Of a stretch of DNA of 64,000 nt, positions 36,753 through 44,811 are shown piece by piece. The notes under the pieces are model-generated. The model was not told where the DNA came from. It saw only the letters and a program-made list of their open reading frames with translations, and made no database searches. Source of the DNA: an uncultured bacterium (GTDB lineage: Bacteria; Actinomycetota; Coriobacteriia; Coriobacteriales; Coriobacteriaceae); assembly GCA_905215525.1 (NCBI GenBank), contig CAJMQJ010000002.1, positions 1 through 64,000 of the forward strand. The letters run 5' to 3'. The number at the start of each line of letters is the position of its first letter. The first letter of the stretch is position 1. The position numbers and the translations under genes were made by a program.

Positions 36753-37852
36753 GCGGATGCGTCTCCCTTCTGGCCGAGGCCCTCGGCAATGAGTTCGTGG
36801 AAAGTGGAAAGCGGTGTGCGGTCGATGCTGCAGCGGCCAATGCCGTGCGGAATCACCAGGTCGATGGTGTCGCCCGCGCGCTTCTTGTCGTGGAGCGCCT
36901 CGGCAAAGACGGTATCGGCATCTAGGTCACAGCGGGTCGTGAGGCCATGACGGGCGCAGAGTTCCTCAATACGACCGGGCAGTGCGGCATCGCAGACGCC
37001 GTGCAGGGCCGCGGCGCGCGTGATGATGCCCATGCCGATCGACACGCAGTTGCCGTGTCCCAGCTCAAAGTGCTCGCAGGCCTCGACGGCGTGTCCGGCG
37101 CTGTGCCCAAAGTTGAGGAGCTTGCGCTGGTTGGTTTCGCGCTCGTCGGCGACGACCACGGCGCGCTTGATGTCGATATTGCGGGCAATGATAAGCGCCA
37201 CGCGAGCCACGTCCTGGTTGAGCAGCTCCAGCGTGAGCGGGGTCTTCTCCAGCTCGGCGAAAAGCTCCGGGTCGGCGATTACGGCGTGCTTGACGACCTC
37301 GCCGCAGCCGTCGGCGAACTGCTCGGGCGTGAGGGTGGCCAGGCACCCCACGTCGGCGATAACCACACTCGGCTGCCAAAAGGCGCCGGCCAGGTTCTTG
37401 CCGGCAGCGAGGTCGATGGCCGTCTTTCCGCCCACCGACGAATCAACCATGGCGAGCAGGCTCGTGGGGACCTGCACAAACTTGCAGCCGCGCATGTAGG
37501 TGGCGGCCACAAAGCCCGCCACGTCGCCCACGACGCCGCCGCCGAGTGCCACGATCACGTCGGAGCGCGAAAGCTCGTGCTCGGCCACAAACTCCAAAAT
37601 GGCAACGTAGGTCTCGGCGCGCTTATGGGCCTCGCCGGCCTCGAAGGTGCAGATGCTCACCTCGTAGCCTGACGCCTCCAGGCTCTGCTTAACGGGCATC
37701 TGGTAGAGCGGGCCCACGTTGGTGTCCGTCACGATGACGGCCTTGGTGCCGCCGGCGGTGGCGCGCACGAGCGGCCCCGCCTGCTCCAGCAAAAACGTGC
37801 CAACATGCACCTGATAGGGGCGTGCAGTGTCGATATCGATGGTAATCGCCAT
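36746..37852 (-). CDS. aroB: 3-dehydroquinate synthase
   Basis: This 368-residue NAD and metal dependent enzyme cyclises DAHP to 3-dehydroquinate. GGGVVGDVAGFVAATYMRG and MDSSVGGKTAID are the signature nucleotide and substrate loops, and NFGHSAGHAVE supplies metal-binding His residues. It starts 36 nt after tyrA. Confidence 0.97.
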   Translation of the reverse strand: MAITIDIDTARPYQVHVGTFLLEQAGPLVRATAGGTKAVIVTDTNVGPLYQMPVKQSLEASGYEVSICTFEAGEAHKRAETYVAILEFVAEHELSRSDVIVALGGGVVGDVAGFVAATYMRGCKFVQVPTSLLAMVDSSVGGKTAIDLAAGKNLAGAFWQPSVVIADVGCLATLTPEQFADGCGEVVKHAVIADPELFAELEKTPLTLELLNQDVARVALIIARNIDIKRAVVVADERETNQRKLLNFGHSAGHAVEACEHFELGHGNCVSIGMGIITRAAALHGVCDAALPGRIEELCARHGLTTRCDLDADTVFAEALHDKKRAGDTIDLVIPHGIGRCSIDRTPLSTFHELIAEGLGQKGDASAC

Positions 37853-37888
37853 AAGCTTCGGTCCTTTCGACCTGGCGTGATGGGTTGT

Positions 37889-38803
37889 CTAGTGGGAGGC
37901 CTCGTCGTCGAGTGCGCGCTTGATGCGATCGCCCTCGGCAAGGAGATTCTCCAGATAGCGCTGGTCGCGGTCCTTAAGGGCGCGGCTGTAGGCGCCAAGC
38001 GATTCGATCAGATGGTCGATCTCGAAGGCGAGCGCATCGGCGTCGTCGATCATGAGCTCGGACCACATCTGAGGATTGAGGTGTGCCACGCGGGTGAGGT
38101 CGCGGTAGCTGCCGGCCGAAAAGCCGTGGTGGACCTGAGCGGTCGGGCTCTTAACATAGGCGTTGGAGACGACGTGCGCGAGCTGGCTCGTAAAGGCGAT
38201 GACGCGGTCGTGCTCGGCGGCGCTCGTTACGCTGAACTTGCCAAAGCCCAGGGGACGTACCATCTCGCGCACCTGGCCCAAAAGCTCCAGCTTGAGTGCG
38301 TCGTCCACTGCGGGCGGTACAAGCACGAGCGGTGCGTCCTGGAACAGGTCGGCACGGGAGTGAGCGTAGCCCGAGAACTGGGTGCCCGCCATGGGGTGCG
38401 CGCCCACAAAGTAAAAACCGTGCTCGCGGGCGAGCTCAAAGGCACGCTCGCATACGATGCCCTTCACGCCTACGGTGTCAATCACCACGGGGCCCATGAT
38501 GGCATCGGTGTCGGTGGCATCGGCGAGCGCCTGGGCGTGCGCCTCAAGCCACTCGATGCAGGCCTCGGGATAGCAGGCAAGGACGATGATGTCGCATTCG
38601 CCGAGCGTCTCGTCGTTGAGCTCGCCGGCGACGGTGCCCATGCTGGCGGCCGTCATCACGTCATCGTCGGGATCCCAGGCCAGCACGCGGACGCCCGCCT
38701 GCGCATAGCCGCGGGCAAAGCTGCCGCCGATGAGGCCCAGGCCCACTATACCGGCGCATTTGGGACCGCCCTGGTTAACGCGCGCGTTTCTCACCGTACC
38801 CAT
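37889..38803 (-). CDS. tyrA: Prephenate (or arogenate) dehydrogenase
   Basis: This 304-residue TyrA family protein has a Rossmann loop GIVGLGLIGGSFARGY, FYFVGAHPMAGTQFSGY with the catalytic His, and a helical C-terminal domain. No ACT domain is present. It leads prephenate to 4-hydroxyphenylpyruvate (tyrosine branch). Three bases separate it from aroF. Cosubstrate and exact substrate are not evident from sequence. Confidence 0.93.
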   Translation of the reverse strand: MGTVRNARVNQGGPKCAGIVGLGLIGGSFARGYAQAGVRVLAWDPDDDVMTAASMGTVAGELNDETLGECDIIVLACYPEACIEWLEAHAQALADATDTDAIMGPVVIDTVGVKGIVCERAFELAREHGFYFVGAHPMAGTQFSGYAHSRADLFQDAPLVLVPPAVDDALKLELLGQVREMVRPLGFGKFSVTSAAEHDRVIAFTSQLAHVVSNAYVKSPTAQVHHGFSAGSYRDLTRVAHLNPQMWSELMIDDADALAFEIDHLIESLGAYSRALKDRDQRYLENLLAEGDRIKRALDDEASH

Positions 38804-38806
38804 GGC

Positions 38807-39829
38807 CTACTCCATGGTCTCTTGGCAGACGACATCGCGGATGGCGCGGATGCGGCGCATGGTGTCGTCGAACTGATCGGGGGTGAGGGCCTGAGCGCCG
38901 TCGGACCATGCGCGGCTGGGCTCGTCGTGGACCTCGATCTCCAGGCCGTTGGCACCGCAGGCGGTCGCGGCGAGCGCCATGGGCTCAACGTAGCGGGTGT
39001 AGCCGGTGGCGTGGCTGGGGTCGGCGACGACGGGCAGGTGCGACAGGTGGTGCAGCACCGGCACGGCGTTGAGGTCGAAGGTGTTGCGGGTGCGGGTCTC
39101 GAAGGTGCGGATGCCGCGCTCGCACAGGATGACGTTGTCGTTGCCCTCGCTCATTATGTACTCGGCGGCCATGAGCAGCTCATCGATCGTGCCGGACATG
39201 CCGCGCTTGAGCAGGATCGGGGTCTTGGTCTTGCCGACCTCTTTGAGCAGAGGGAAGTTCTGGGCGTTGCGGGCACCGATCTGCATGACGTCGATCTTCT
39301 TGTCCAGGAAGACCTGCACGTCGCGCGGGTCCATGATCTCGGTGACGATCGGCATGTCGAGCTCGGCAGACGCCTCGCACAGCAGGTCCAGACCGGCGGG
39401 GCCCATGCCCTGGTAGGCGTAAGGGGATGTGCGGGGCTTGTAGGCACCGCCGCGCAGCATCGTGGCACCGGCGGCCTTCACGCGGCGGGCGATGCGGATG
39501 AGGTTCTCGCCCTCGACGGAGCACGGGCCGGCGATGACCTGGAACTGATCGCCGCCGATCTTGACGCCGTGGCCGCAGTCGATGACGGAGTCCTCGGGGT
39601 GGAACTTGCGGTTGGCGCGCTTGAACGGCTCGGAGACGCGCTGCACGCGCTCGACGACATCCATGGACTCGAGCAGGAACGGGTCGATCTTGGTCGTATC
39701 GCCCACCAGGCCGATGATCGTCTCATTCTCGCCGCGCGAGACATCGGTCTTCAGGCCCTTTTTCTCAATCCAGCTGACGATATGGCTGACGGCCTCGTCG
39801 CTGGCGCTCTCTTTTAAAATTGCAATCAT
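38807..39829 (-). CDS. aroF: DAHP synthase (3-deoxy-7-phosphoheptulonate synthase)
   Basis: This 340-residue type I-beta enzyme catalyses the entry step of the shikimate pathway. An N-terminal ferredoxin-like domain (about residues 1-70) precedes the barrel with GPCSVEG, KPRTSPYAYQG and the ILLKRG strand. In related proteins the N-terminal domain gives feedback inhibition by tyrosine. ATG 39829 has GAGAGG upstream. It is the first gene of the operon and follows a possible attenuator. Confidence 0.95.
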   Translation of the reverse strand: MIAILKESASDEAVSHIVSWIEKKGLKTDVSRGENETIIGLVGDTTKIDPFLLESMDVVERVQRVSEPFKRANRKFHPEDSVIDCGHGVKIGGDQFQVIAGPCSVEGENLIRIARRVKAAGATMLRGGAYKPRTSPYAYQGMGPAGLDLLCEASAELDMPIVTEIMDPRDVQVFLDKKIDVMQIGARNAQNFPLLKEVGKTKTPILLKRGMSGTIDELLMAAEYIMSEGNDNVILCERGIRTFETRTRNTFDLNAVPVLHHLSHLPVVADPSHATGYTRYVEPMALAATACGANGLEIEVHDEPSRAWSDGAQALTPDQFDDTMRRIRAIRDVVCQETME

Positions 39830-39839
39830 GGTGTGCCTC

Positions 39840-39902
39840 TCACCTCGATGGATAGCCCTTGCAAAAACGGCCCGCATCGCGAGCCGTGTACATATGGTGC
39901 AT
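39840..39902 (-). CDS. Possible aroF leader peptide (20 aa)
   Basis: A 21-codon frame starts with ATG about 9 nt after the -10 box, so it would be leaderless or nearly so. It contains one Phe and two Tyr codons and stops just before the aroF ribosome site. The terminator-like hairpin lies inside it. It could report aromatic amino acid supply, but coding function is unproven. Confidence 0.3.
   Translation of the reverse strand: MHHMYTARDAGRFCKGYPSR
39863..39887 (-). terminator. Attenuator-like terminator upstream of aroF
   Basis: On the minus strand a 9-bp stem with one G-T pair and a 3-nt loop (39867-39887) is followed by TTTTT. It lies between the promoter and aroF, so it would stop transcription before the operon unless prevented. 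Confidence 0.6.
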
Positions 39903-39910
39903 GAGAGTTT

Positions 39911-39939
39911 ATACTATCTGACTCGCTTTTGCCTTCTAA
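39911..39939 (-). promoter_or_regulatory. Putative promoter of the aro operon
   Basis: On the minus strand TTAGAA (39939-39934) and TAGTAT (39916-39911) are separated by 17 nt. This is the only good candidate upstream of aroF. Confidence 0.55.
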
Positions 39940-39992
39940 AGTGGGCCGTTGAGCCGCGTCTTCCTCGGAATTGCAAAGCTTTTTCTTTTATT

Positions 39993-40022
39993 TTGATAGC
40001 CCGTGGTGCACTTGGGTATAAT
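39993..40022 (+). promoter_or_regulatory. Promoter of tRNA-Arg(CCG)
   Basis: TTGATA (39993-39998) and a perfect TATAAT (40017-40022) are spaced 18 nt apart, and the tRNA begins 12 nt after the -10 box. Confidence 0.8.
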
Positions 40023-40033
40023 GCCAAACGTTG

Positions 40034-40110
40034 GCCCTATTAGCTCAGGGGATTAGAGCGTCTGCCTCCGGAGCAGAAGGCCGTTGGTTCGAATCCAACA
40101 TGGGGCACCA
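40034..40110 (+). tRNA. tRNA-Arg (anticodon CCG)
   Basis: The acceptor GCCCTAT pairs with ATGGGGC through one G-T pair. The anticodon stem TCTGC/GCAGA frames the loop with CCG at 40068-40070. GGTTCGAATCC forms the T-arm, and CCA is encoded. It reads CGG codons. Confidence 0.95.
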
Positions 40111-40121
40111 TCGAACGTGAG

Positions 40122-40155
40122 ACCGTCCGAACCTCGCATGGTCCGGGCGGTTTTT
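40122..40155 (+). terminator. Terminator after tRNA-Arg(CCG)
   Basis: A 12-bp stem with one mismatch (40122-40133 with 40140-40151) is followed by TTTTT. Confidence 0.8.
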
Positions 40156-40186
40156 CTTATACCGACGCGACGTGATGGGACGTGGT

Positions 40187-42904
40187 ATGGCAGCAACGGA
40201 TATCGAGCGCGGACTCTCGACCGCCGAGGTCGAGGAGCGCATCGCCGCCGGTAAGATCAACCGCAACATGGAGCTCAAGACCAAGTCGGTCAAAGAGCTC
40301 ATCATCGAGAACCTCTGCACGCTGTTCAATTTGATCAACGTGATCTTGGCGTTCCTGGTCATTTTGACCGGTTCGTTTAAGAATCTGACGTTCCTGTTCG
40401 TGGTGTTCCTCAATACCGCTATTGGCGTCATTCAGTCCATGCGTTCCAAGAAGATGGTCGATAAGCTCACGCTGCTGACCTCCAAGAAGGCCATCGCGGT
40501 GCGCGACGGCTCCGAGGTGGAGCTCGACCTGGACCAGATCGTGCTCGACGACATCATCCGCCTGGGGCGCGGCGACCAGATCCCCGCTGACGCCGTGGTG
40601 GTTTCGGGCGAGGCGCTCGTGAACGAGAGCCTGCTGACGGGCGAGAGCGATCTTATTAAGAAACAGCCCGGTTCCGAGCTCATGAGCGGCAGCTTTATCG
40701 ACTCGGGTCTGCTGCGCGCCCGCGTGATCCATGTCGGCGCCGACAACTACGTGGCCAAAATTAATAACGAGGCCAAGTACGTCAAAAAGGTCAATTCCGA
40801 GATCATGAACGCGCTTAACGCCATCGTGCGCTTTGCGAGCATCATCATGATCCCGCTCGGTTTGGCGTTGTTTGCCTCGAGCGTGAGCGAGCTGTGGGAT
40901 GCCGCGGGAACCCCAGGCAATAGCGCGCTTTCGTGGTGCTTCTCCGAGCTGTTGGCTGGTCATGTGCCTTCGTCGGCGCTGCTGTCCACGGTGGGCGCCC
41001 TGCTGGGCATGATCCCGCAAGGCCTGGTGCTGCTGACCTCGTCGGTGCTCGCCATCGCCACGGTGCGCCTGGCCCGCCGCAAGGTACTCGCGCAGCAGCT
41101 CTACTGCATTGAGACGCTCGCGCGCGTCGACGTGCTGTGCCTGGACAAGACGGGCACCATCACGTCGGGCCGCATGGAGGTCGAGGGTACCTATCCGCTG
41201 CCGGTCGAGGGTATGGGTGCGGGGGAGGGCGACGCCGCCGTTCCCGTCGATACCACGGTGCTCGATTTTGCGCTGGCTAACGTCGCACGTGCGACCTCGG
41301 CCGATGCCAACGAGACCTGTCAGGCGCTGCTCAACTATTACGCCGACCGTCCGGTCGAGGTGTCCGAGCCGCTGTCGGTCATTCCGTTCTCGTCTTCCAA
41401 AAAGTGGAGCGGCGCGTCGTTTGCACAGGGCTCATATGTGATGGGTGCGGCGCAGTTTGTGCTCTCTGATCGTGCGTTTGCCCAGGTCGAGAACCGTGTC
41501 GCCGAGCTTGCCGATACCTGCCGCGTGCTCGTGGTGGCGCTCGTGGACGGCTTTACGCCCGATGGCGATATGGTGGGCGAGGCCGAGCCCGTGGGCTTTG
41601 TGACCATCCGCGACGAGATTCGTACCTCGGCGGCCGAGACCATCGGCTACTTTAACGAGCAGGGCGTGACCCTCAACGTGATCAGTGGCGACGACCCGCG
41701 TACGGTGTCGTCGATCGCACGCGTGGTGGGCGTGCCGGGGGCGGACGCTTATGTGGACGCCACGACGCTCGATACGCCGGCCAAGCTCGATGCCGCAGTG
41801 GACCGCTACCATGTCTTTGGTCGTGTGACCCCGCAGCAGAAGCGCGAGCTCGTGCAGGCACTCAAGCGCCGCGAGCACACCGTGGCCATGACGGGCGACG
41901 GCGTCAACGACGTGCTGGCGCTCAAGGAGGCCGACTGCTCCGTCGCCATGGCGGCCGGCTCCGATGCCGCGCGTAACGTGGCCGAGATCGTACTTGTCGA
42001 CAACGACTTTGCCTCGATGCCCGCCGTGGTGGCCGAGGGCCGTCGCTCCATCAACAACCTGCAGCGTTCGGCTTCGCTGTTCTTGACCAAGACGCTGTTC
42101 TCGATGGGCCTGGCGGCGCTGTGCATCGCGCTGCCGCCGTACCCTTTCGAGCCGATTCAGATGACGCTCATCAACTTCTTCTGCATTGGCGCGCCGGGCT
42201 TTGTCTTGGGCCTGGAGCCCAACAATGCTCGCGTGAAGGGGTCGTTCCTGACGAACGTGCTCAAGCGGGCACTGCCGGCGTCGATTGCGGTCATTTTGGC
42301 CGCGGCTCTCGATATCTTTGTGGCGCGCGTGTTTGGCTTTAACCAGCTCACGCTGTCTACGATGTGCCTGCTTACGTCGTGCGCGGCGAGCGTCAGCCTG
42401 ATCTGGCGCATCTCGCAGCCTCTCACGCCCTTGCGCGTGGTGCTCTTTGTGTTTGTAGTCGCTGGCATCTTGGTGGGCGTTATCGGATTCCCGGAGCTGC
42501 TGTCTATTGCTAACCTGTCGATGGGCCAGATGGTTATCTTGGCTGTCATCGTGGTCTTTACCTGCTCGGTGTTTTTTAAGCTCGCCACGATGATGGATTC
42601 GCTCAAGCCGCGTCGTCGTCATGCCGCAACTGGTTTTGGCCGCGGTGTTCGCGTCCGCCTGGGTCGCGGTGGCGGCAAGGTGAGCTCGACGGGTTCGACG
42701 GCGGAGCGTTTTGCCAAGCGCGTCGCCGCCGACATGGCGCAGCGCCGCGAAGCTCGCACCGTTCGTGAGGCCGAGGCCCGCGCACTCGAGGGCGTGGCCC
42801 AGGCCCAGCCCAAGAAAAAGAAGCCCACGGGCGCCAAGCGCTCCCGCGTAACCAAGTCCGCCCAAGGCATCAAAGTTTCGATGCCAAGCAAAAAGAAGAA
42901 GTAG
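40187..42904 (+). CDS. CtpE-like cation-transporting P-type ATPase
   Basis: This 905-residue pump shows the actuator LLTGESD, the phosphorylation site CLDKTGTITSG (Asp320) and the hinge TGDGVNDVLALKEADCSVAM. The membrane segments include a late PYPFEPIQMTLINFFCIGAPGFVLGLEPN block typical of the CtpE group of calcium-type P-ATPases. The last 80 residues are a Lys/Arg-rich cytoplasmic tail. ATG 40187 has GGGA upstream; GTG 40172 and ATG 40175 are in frame. The transported ion is inferred, not shown. Confidence 0.9.
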   Translation: MAATDIERGLSTAEVEERIAAGKINRNMELKTKSVKELIIENLCTLFNLINVILAFLVILTGSFKNLTFLFVVFLNTAIGVIQSMRSKKMVDKLTLLTSKKAIAVRDGSEVELDLDQIVLDDIIRLGRGDQIPADAVVVSGEALVNESLLTGESDLIKKQPGSELMSGSFIDSGLLRARVIHVGADNYVAKINNEAKYVKKVNSEIMNALNAIVRFASIIMIPLGLALFASSVSELWDAAGTPGNSALSWCFSELLAGHVPSSALLSTVGALLGMIPQGLVLLTSSVLAIATVRLARRKVLAQQLYCIETLARVDVLCLDKTGTITSGRMEVEGTYPLPVEGMGAGEGDAAVPVDTTVLDFALANVARATSADANETCQALLNYYADRPVEVSEPLSVIPFSSSKKWSGASFAQGSYVMGAAQFVLSDRAFAQVENRVAELADTCRVLVVALVDGFTPDGDMVGEAEPVGFVTIRDEIRTSAAETIGYFNEQGVTLNVISGDDPRTVSSIARVVGVPGADAYVDATTLDTPAKLDAAVDRYHVFGRVTPQQKRELVQALKRREHTVAMTGDGVNDVLALKEADCSVAMAAGSDAARNVAEIVLVDNDFASMPAVVAEGRRSINNLQRSASLFLTKTLFSMGLAALCIALPPYPFEPIQMTLINFFCIGAPGFVLGLEPNNARVKGSFLTNVLKRALPASIAVILAAALDIFVARVFGFNQLTLSTMCLLTSCAASVSLIWRISQPLTPLRVVLFVFVVAGILVGVIGFPELLSIANLSMGQMVILAVIVVFTCSVFFKLATMMDSLKPRRRHAATGFGRGVRVRLGRGGGKVSSTGSTAERFAKRVAADMAQRREARTVREAEARALEGVAQAQPKKKKPTGAKRSRVTKSAQGIKVSMPSKKKK

Positions 42905-43007
42905 CTACGCGCCCTGGCGATGTTGAATTGGTGCCTTGCTCCTGTGGGGCCGTGGCGATGTTATGCTCTAACCTCGATTGTTTGAATTGCTTCGAAAAGA
43001 GGATGCC

Positions 43008-44150
43008 GTGATCTGCCCGCATTGCCTTAAGACTATCGAGGACGGCGCCTCGTTCTGCCCCTACTGCAACGCCTATGTGGGTCCGGGCGATGGTCCCGAG
43101 CACACCGAGTTTGTGTTCTGTGAGGGCTGCGGTGCCCGTCTTTCTCCGCATGATCGTACGTGCCCCAAATGCGGACGCCCCGCTCCGGGTATCCTCTCCG
43201 AGGACACGGCCGCATCCGACCTGGCAGCGGGCCGCACGGCGGGCTTTCCGCGCCTAACGCAAGAGCAGATCGATACCGAGGTGCCGCATGCGCCAGCCTC
43301 TGCCGCCGCGGTGCTTTCAGACGCCGCCGACCCCAATGAGACCTGCGTGCTGCCGGCTTTCGATAAGGATTTCGGTATCCCCAAGGTCGTTATTCCCACG
43401 CCGGTTTCACTGCACGACGATCCTCAAAAACCCAAGCGTAAGGTGCATCCCGACGAGGACGCCTATCACAAGCACAAGCGTCATATTCCCAAGCCGCTCA
43501 TTATCATCGCGGTCCTTGCCGTCGTGTGCGGTGGTGCCTATTGGTTCGTGACGACCGATCCTATGGGTGTCATGCCTGGCTTCTACGACCAGTTTGGCCA
43601 AGCTGCACAAACCACCTTCCCCACGCGTCAAAAGGGCGAGGCGATTGAGGACGATACCAAGCAGGACGATTCTGCCGAGGTGGTCCAGGAAGAAACCGTG
43701 CTCACCGATGATCAGCTCTATACCAGGCTCGACGGTCTGTATCAGACCATCGTGTCCTACGCTGACGAGGACCAGATTGGCGAGGTCATCGATTCCTTTA
43801 ACAATGGTTATCTCCGAACGCCGCTGTCCACCCGTCAGGAGCTGTCGCAGAGTGCCTACGCCCTGCGCGACCAGATCAAAAAGACGCAAGATGAGCTTAA
43901 CAACCTGAAAGTACAGGACGATACGGTCTATGCGGACGACATCGCCCACTTAAAGCAGCTTGCCGAGTGGATGTACGAGCGCGTCGACGTGATCTGCCAG
44001 AGCTGGGACATCTCGCTGGCCATTCCTGATGGTGAGTCGATGAGTTCCCACCAAAGCGATATTCTGGCGCCCATCGCACAGGGCGGCAACAGCGCGCTGA
44101 ATCAGTACGACGCCAACGTGGGCTCCTGGAAGCCGCAGCAGCGTTCCTAA
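43008..44150 (+). CDS. Zinc-ribbon membrane protein of unknown function
   Basis: GTG 43008, preceded by AGAGGA, starts a 380-residue protein. It has two Cys4 zinc ribbons at the N-terminus (CPHC/CPYC and CEGC/CPKC), a disordered Pro/Asp-rich stretch, one membrane helix near residues 165-183 (PLIIIAVLAVVCGGAYWFV) and an extracellular helical domain of about 190 residues. Such proteins are frequent in Actinobacteria and Firmicutes and are not functionally assigned. It stands alone between the ATPase and cyclophilin genes. Confidence 0.8.
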   Translation: MICPHCLKTIEDGASFCPYCNAYVGPGDGPEHTEFVFCEGCGARLSPHDRTCPKCGRPAPGILSEDTAASDLAAGRTAGFPRLTQEQIDTEVPHAPASAAAVLSDAADPNETCVLPAFDKDFGIPKVVIPTPVSLHDDPQKPKRKVHPDEDAYHKHKRHIPKPLIIIAVLAVVCGGAYWFVTTDPMGVMPGFYDQFGQAAQTTFPTRQKGEAIEDDTKQDDSAEVVQEETVLTDDQLYTRLDGLYQTIVSYADEDQIGEVIDSFNNGYLRTPLSTRQELSQSAYALRDQIKKTQDELNNLKVQDDTVYADDIAHLKQLAEWMYERVDVICQSWDISLAIPDGESMSSHQSDILAPIAQGGNSALNQYDANVGSWKPQQRS

Positions 44151-44188
44151 AATTAGTTCGCCATAGTCGGCATAACCTACGTGCGCAA

Positions 44189-44218
44189 TTGATGTAAGCC
44201 CGTGCTTATTGCTACAAT
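44189..44218 (+). promoter_or_regulatory. Putative promoter of the cyclophilin gene
   Basis: TTGATG (44189-44194) and TACAAT (44213-44218) are separated by 18 nt, 40 nt before the ATG. Confidence 0.6.
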
Positions 44219-44257
44219 TCGTACAAATATGCTTTAAACGCACGAGGAAGGAACCAC

Positions 44258-44800
44258 ATGTTTGGTTTTAAGAAAGAGCTCTACACGCCCGAGTATCAGC
44301 TTGCCGGCGACGAGTGCGCCGTTATCGAGACGTCGAAGGGTACCATCAAGGTCAAGTTTGACGGTGAGGGCGCTCCCATTCATGTCGCGAACTTCTGCGA
44401 GCTTTCCACGATGGGTTTCTATGATGGCCTTAAGTTCCATCGCTATGTGCCCGGCTTTGTCATTCAGGGCGGCGACCCCAATACCCGCGACATGTCCGGC
44501 GCCGACGTCGCTGCCGGTCTTGAGGGCCCCGACGGCATGCCCGGTACCGGTGGCCCCGGCTACTGCATCAAGGGCGAGTTTGCCACCAATCCGCGCAACA
44601 GCCATGTCGATGGCGCCCTTGCCATGGCACGCTCTATGGACCCCGATTCCGCGGGTTCGCAGTTCTACTTCTGCCTGGGTGCCCAGCATAACCTCGATTC
44701 TGGCTACACCGTCTTTGGTACCACGGTCGAGGGTCTCGATGTGATTTCGCAGCTGCGTGCCGGCGACGAGATCGTCCATGTCGAGATTGTTCACGAGTAA
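44258..44800 (+). CDS. Cyclophilin-type peptidyl-prolyl isomerase
   Basis: This 180-residue cyclophilin has KFHRYVPGFVIQGGDP (catalytic Arg in FHRYV), SMDPDSAGSQFYFCLG and YTVFGTTVEGLDVI. There is no signal peptide, so it should act in the cytoplasm on protein folding. GAGGAAGG precedes the ATG. A TPR-protein gene follows after 11 nt and is probably cotranscribed. Confidence 0.93.
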   Translation: MFGFKKELYTPEYQLAGDECAVIETSKGTIKVKFDGEGAPIHVANFCELSTMGFYDGLKFHRYVPGFVIQGGDPNTRDMSGADVAAGLEGPDGMPGTGGPGYCIKGEFATNPRNSHVDGALAMARSMDPDSAGSQFYFCLGAQHNLDSGYTVFGTTVEGLDVISQLRAGDEIVHVEIVHE

Positions 44801-44811
44801 AGGGGACTTCC

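Noticed and set aside
37805..39817. 670-residue plus-strand open frame across aroB, tyrA and aroF
   Set aside because: It is an antisense shadow of GC-rich genes: low-complexity His/Gly/Val-rich product, no ribosome site, and the opposite strand encodes well-known enzymes.
39840..39902. T-box riboswitch before aroF
   Set aside because: The leader is too short (about 75 nt) and lacks the conserved T-box sequence and specifier stem.
41432..42865. 477-residue minus-strand frame opposite the P-type ATPase
   Set aside because: Arg/His-rich shadow translation with no domain; the sense gene has all P-type ATPase motifs.
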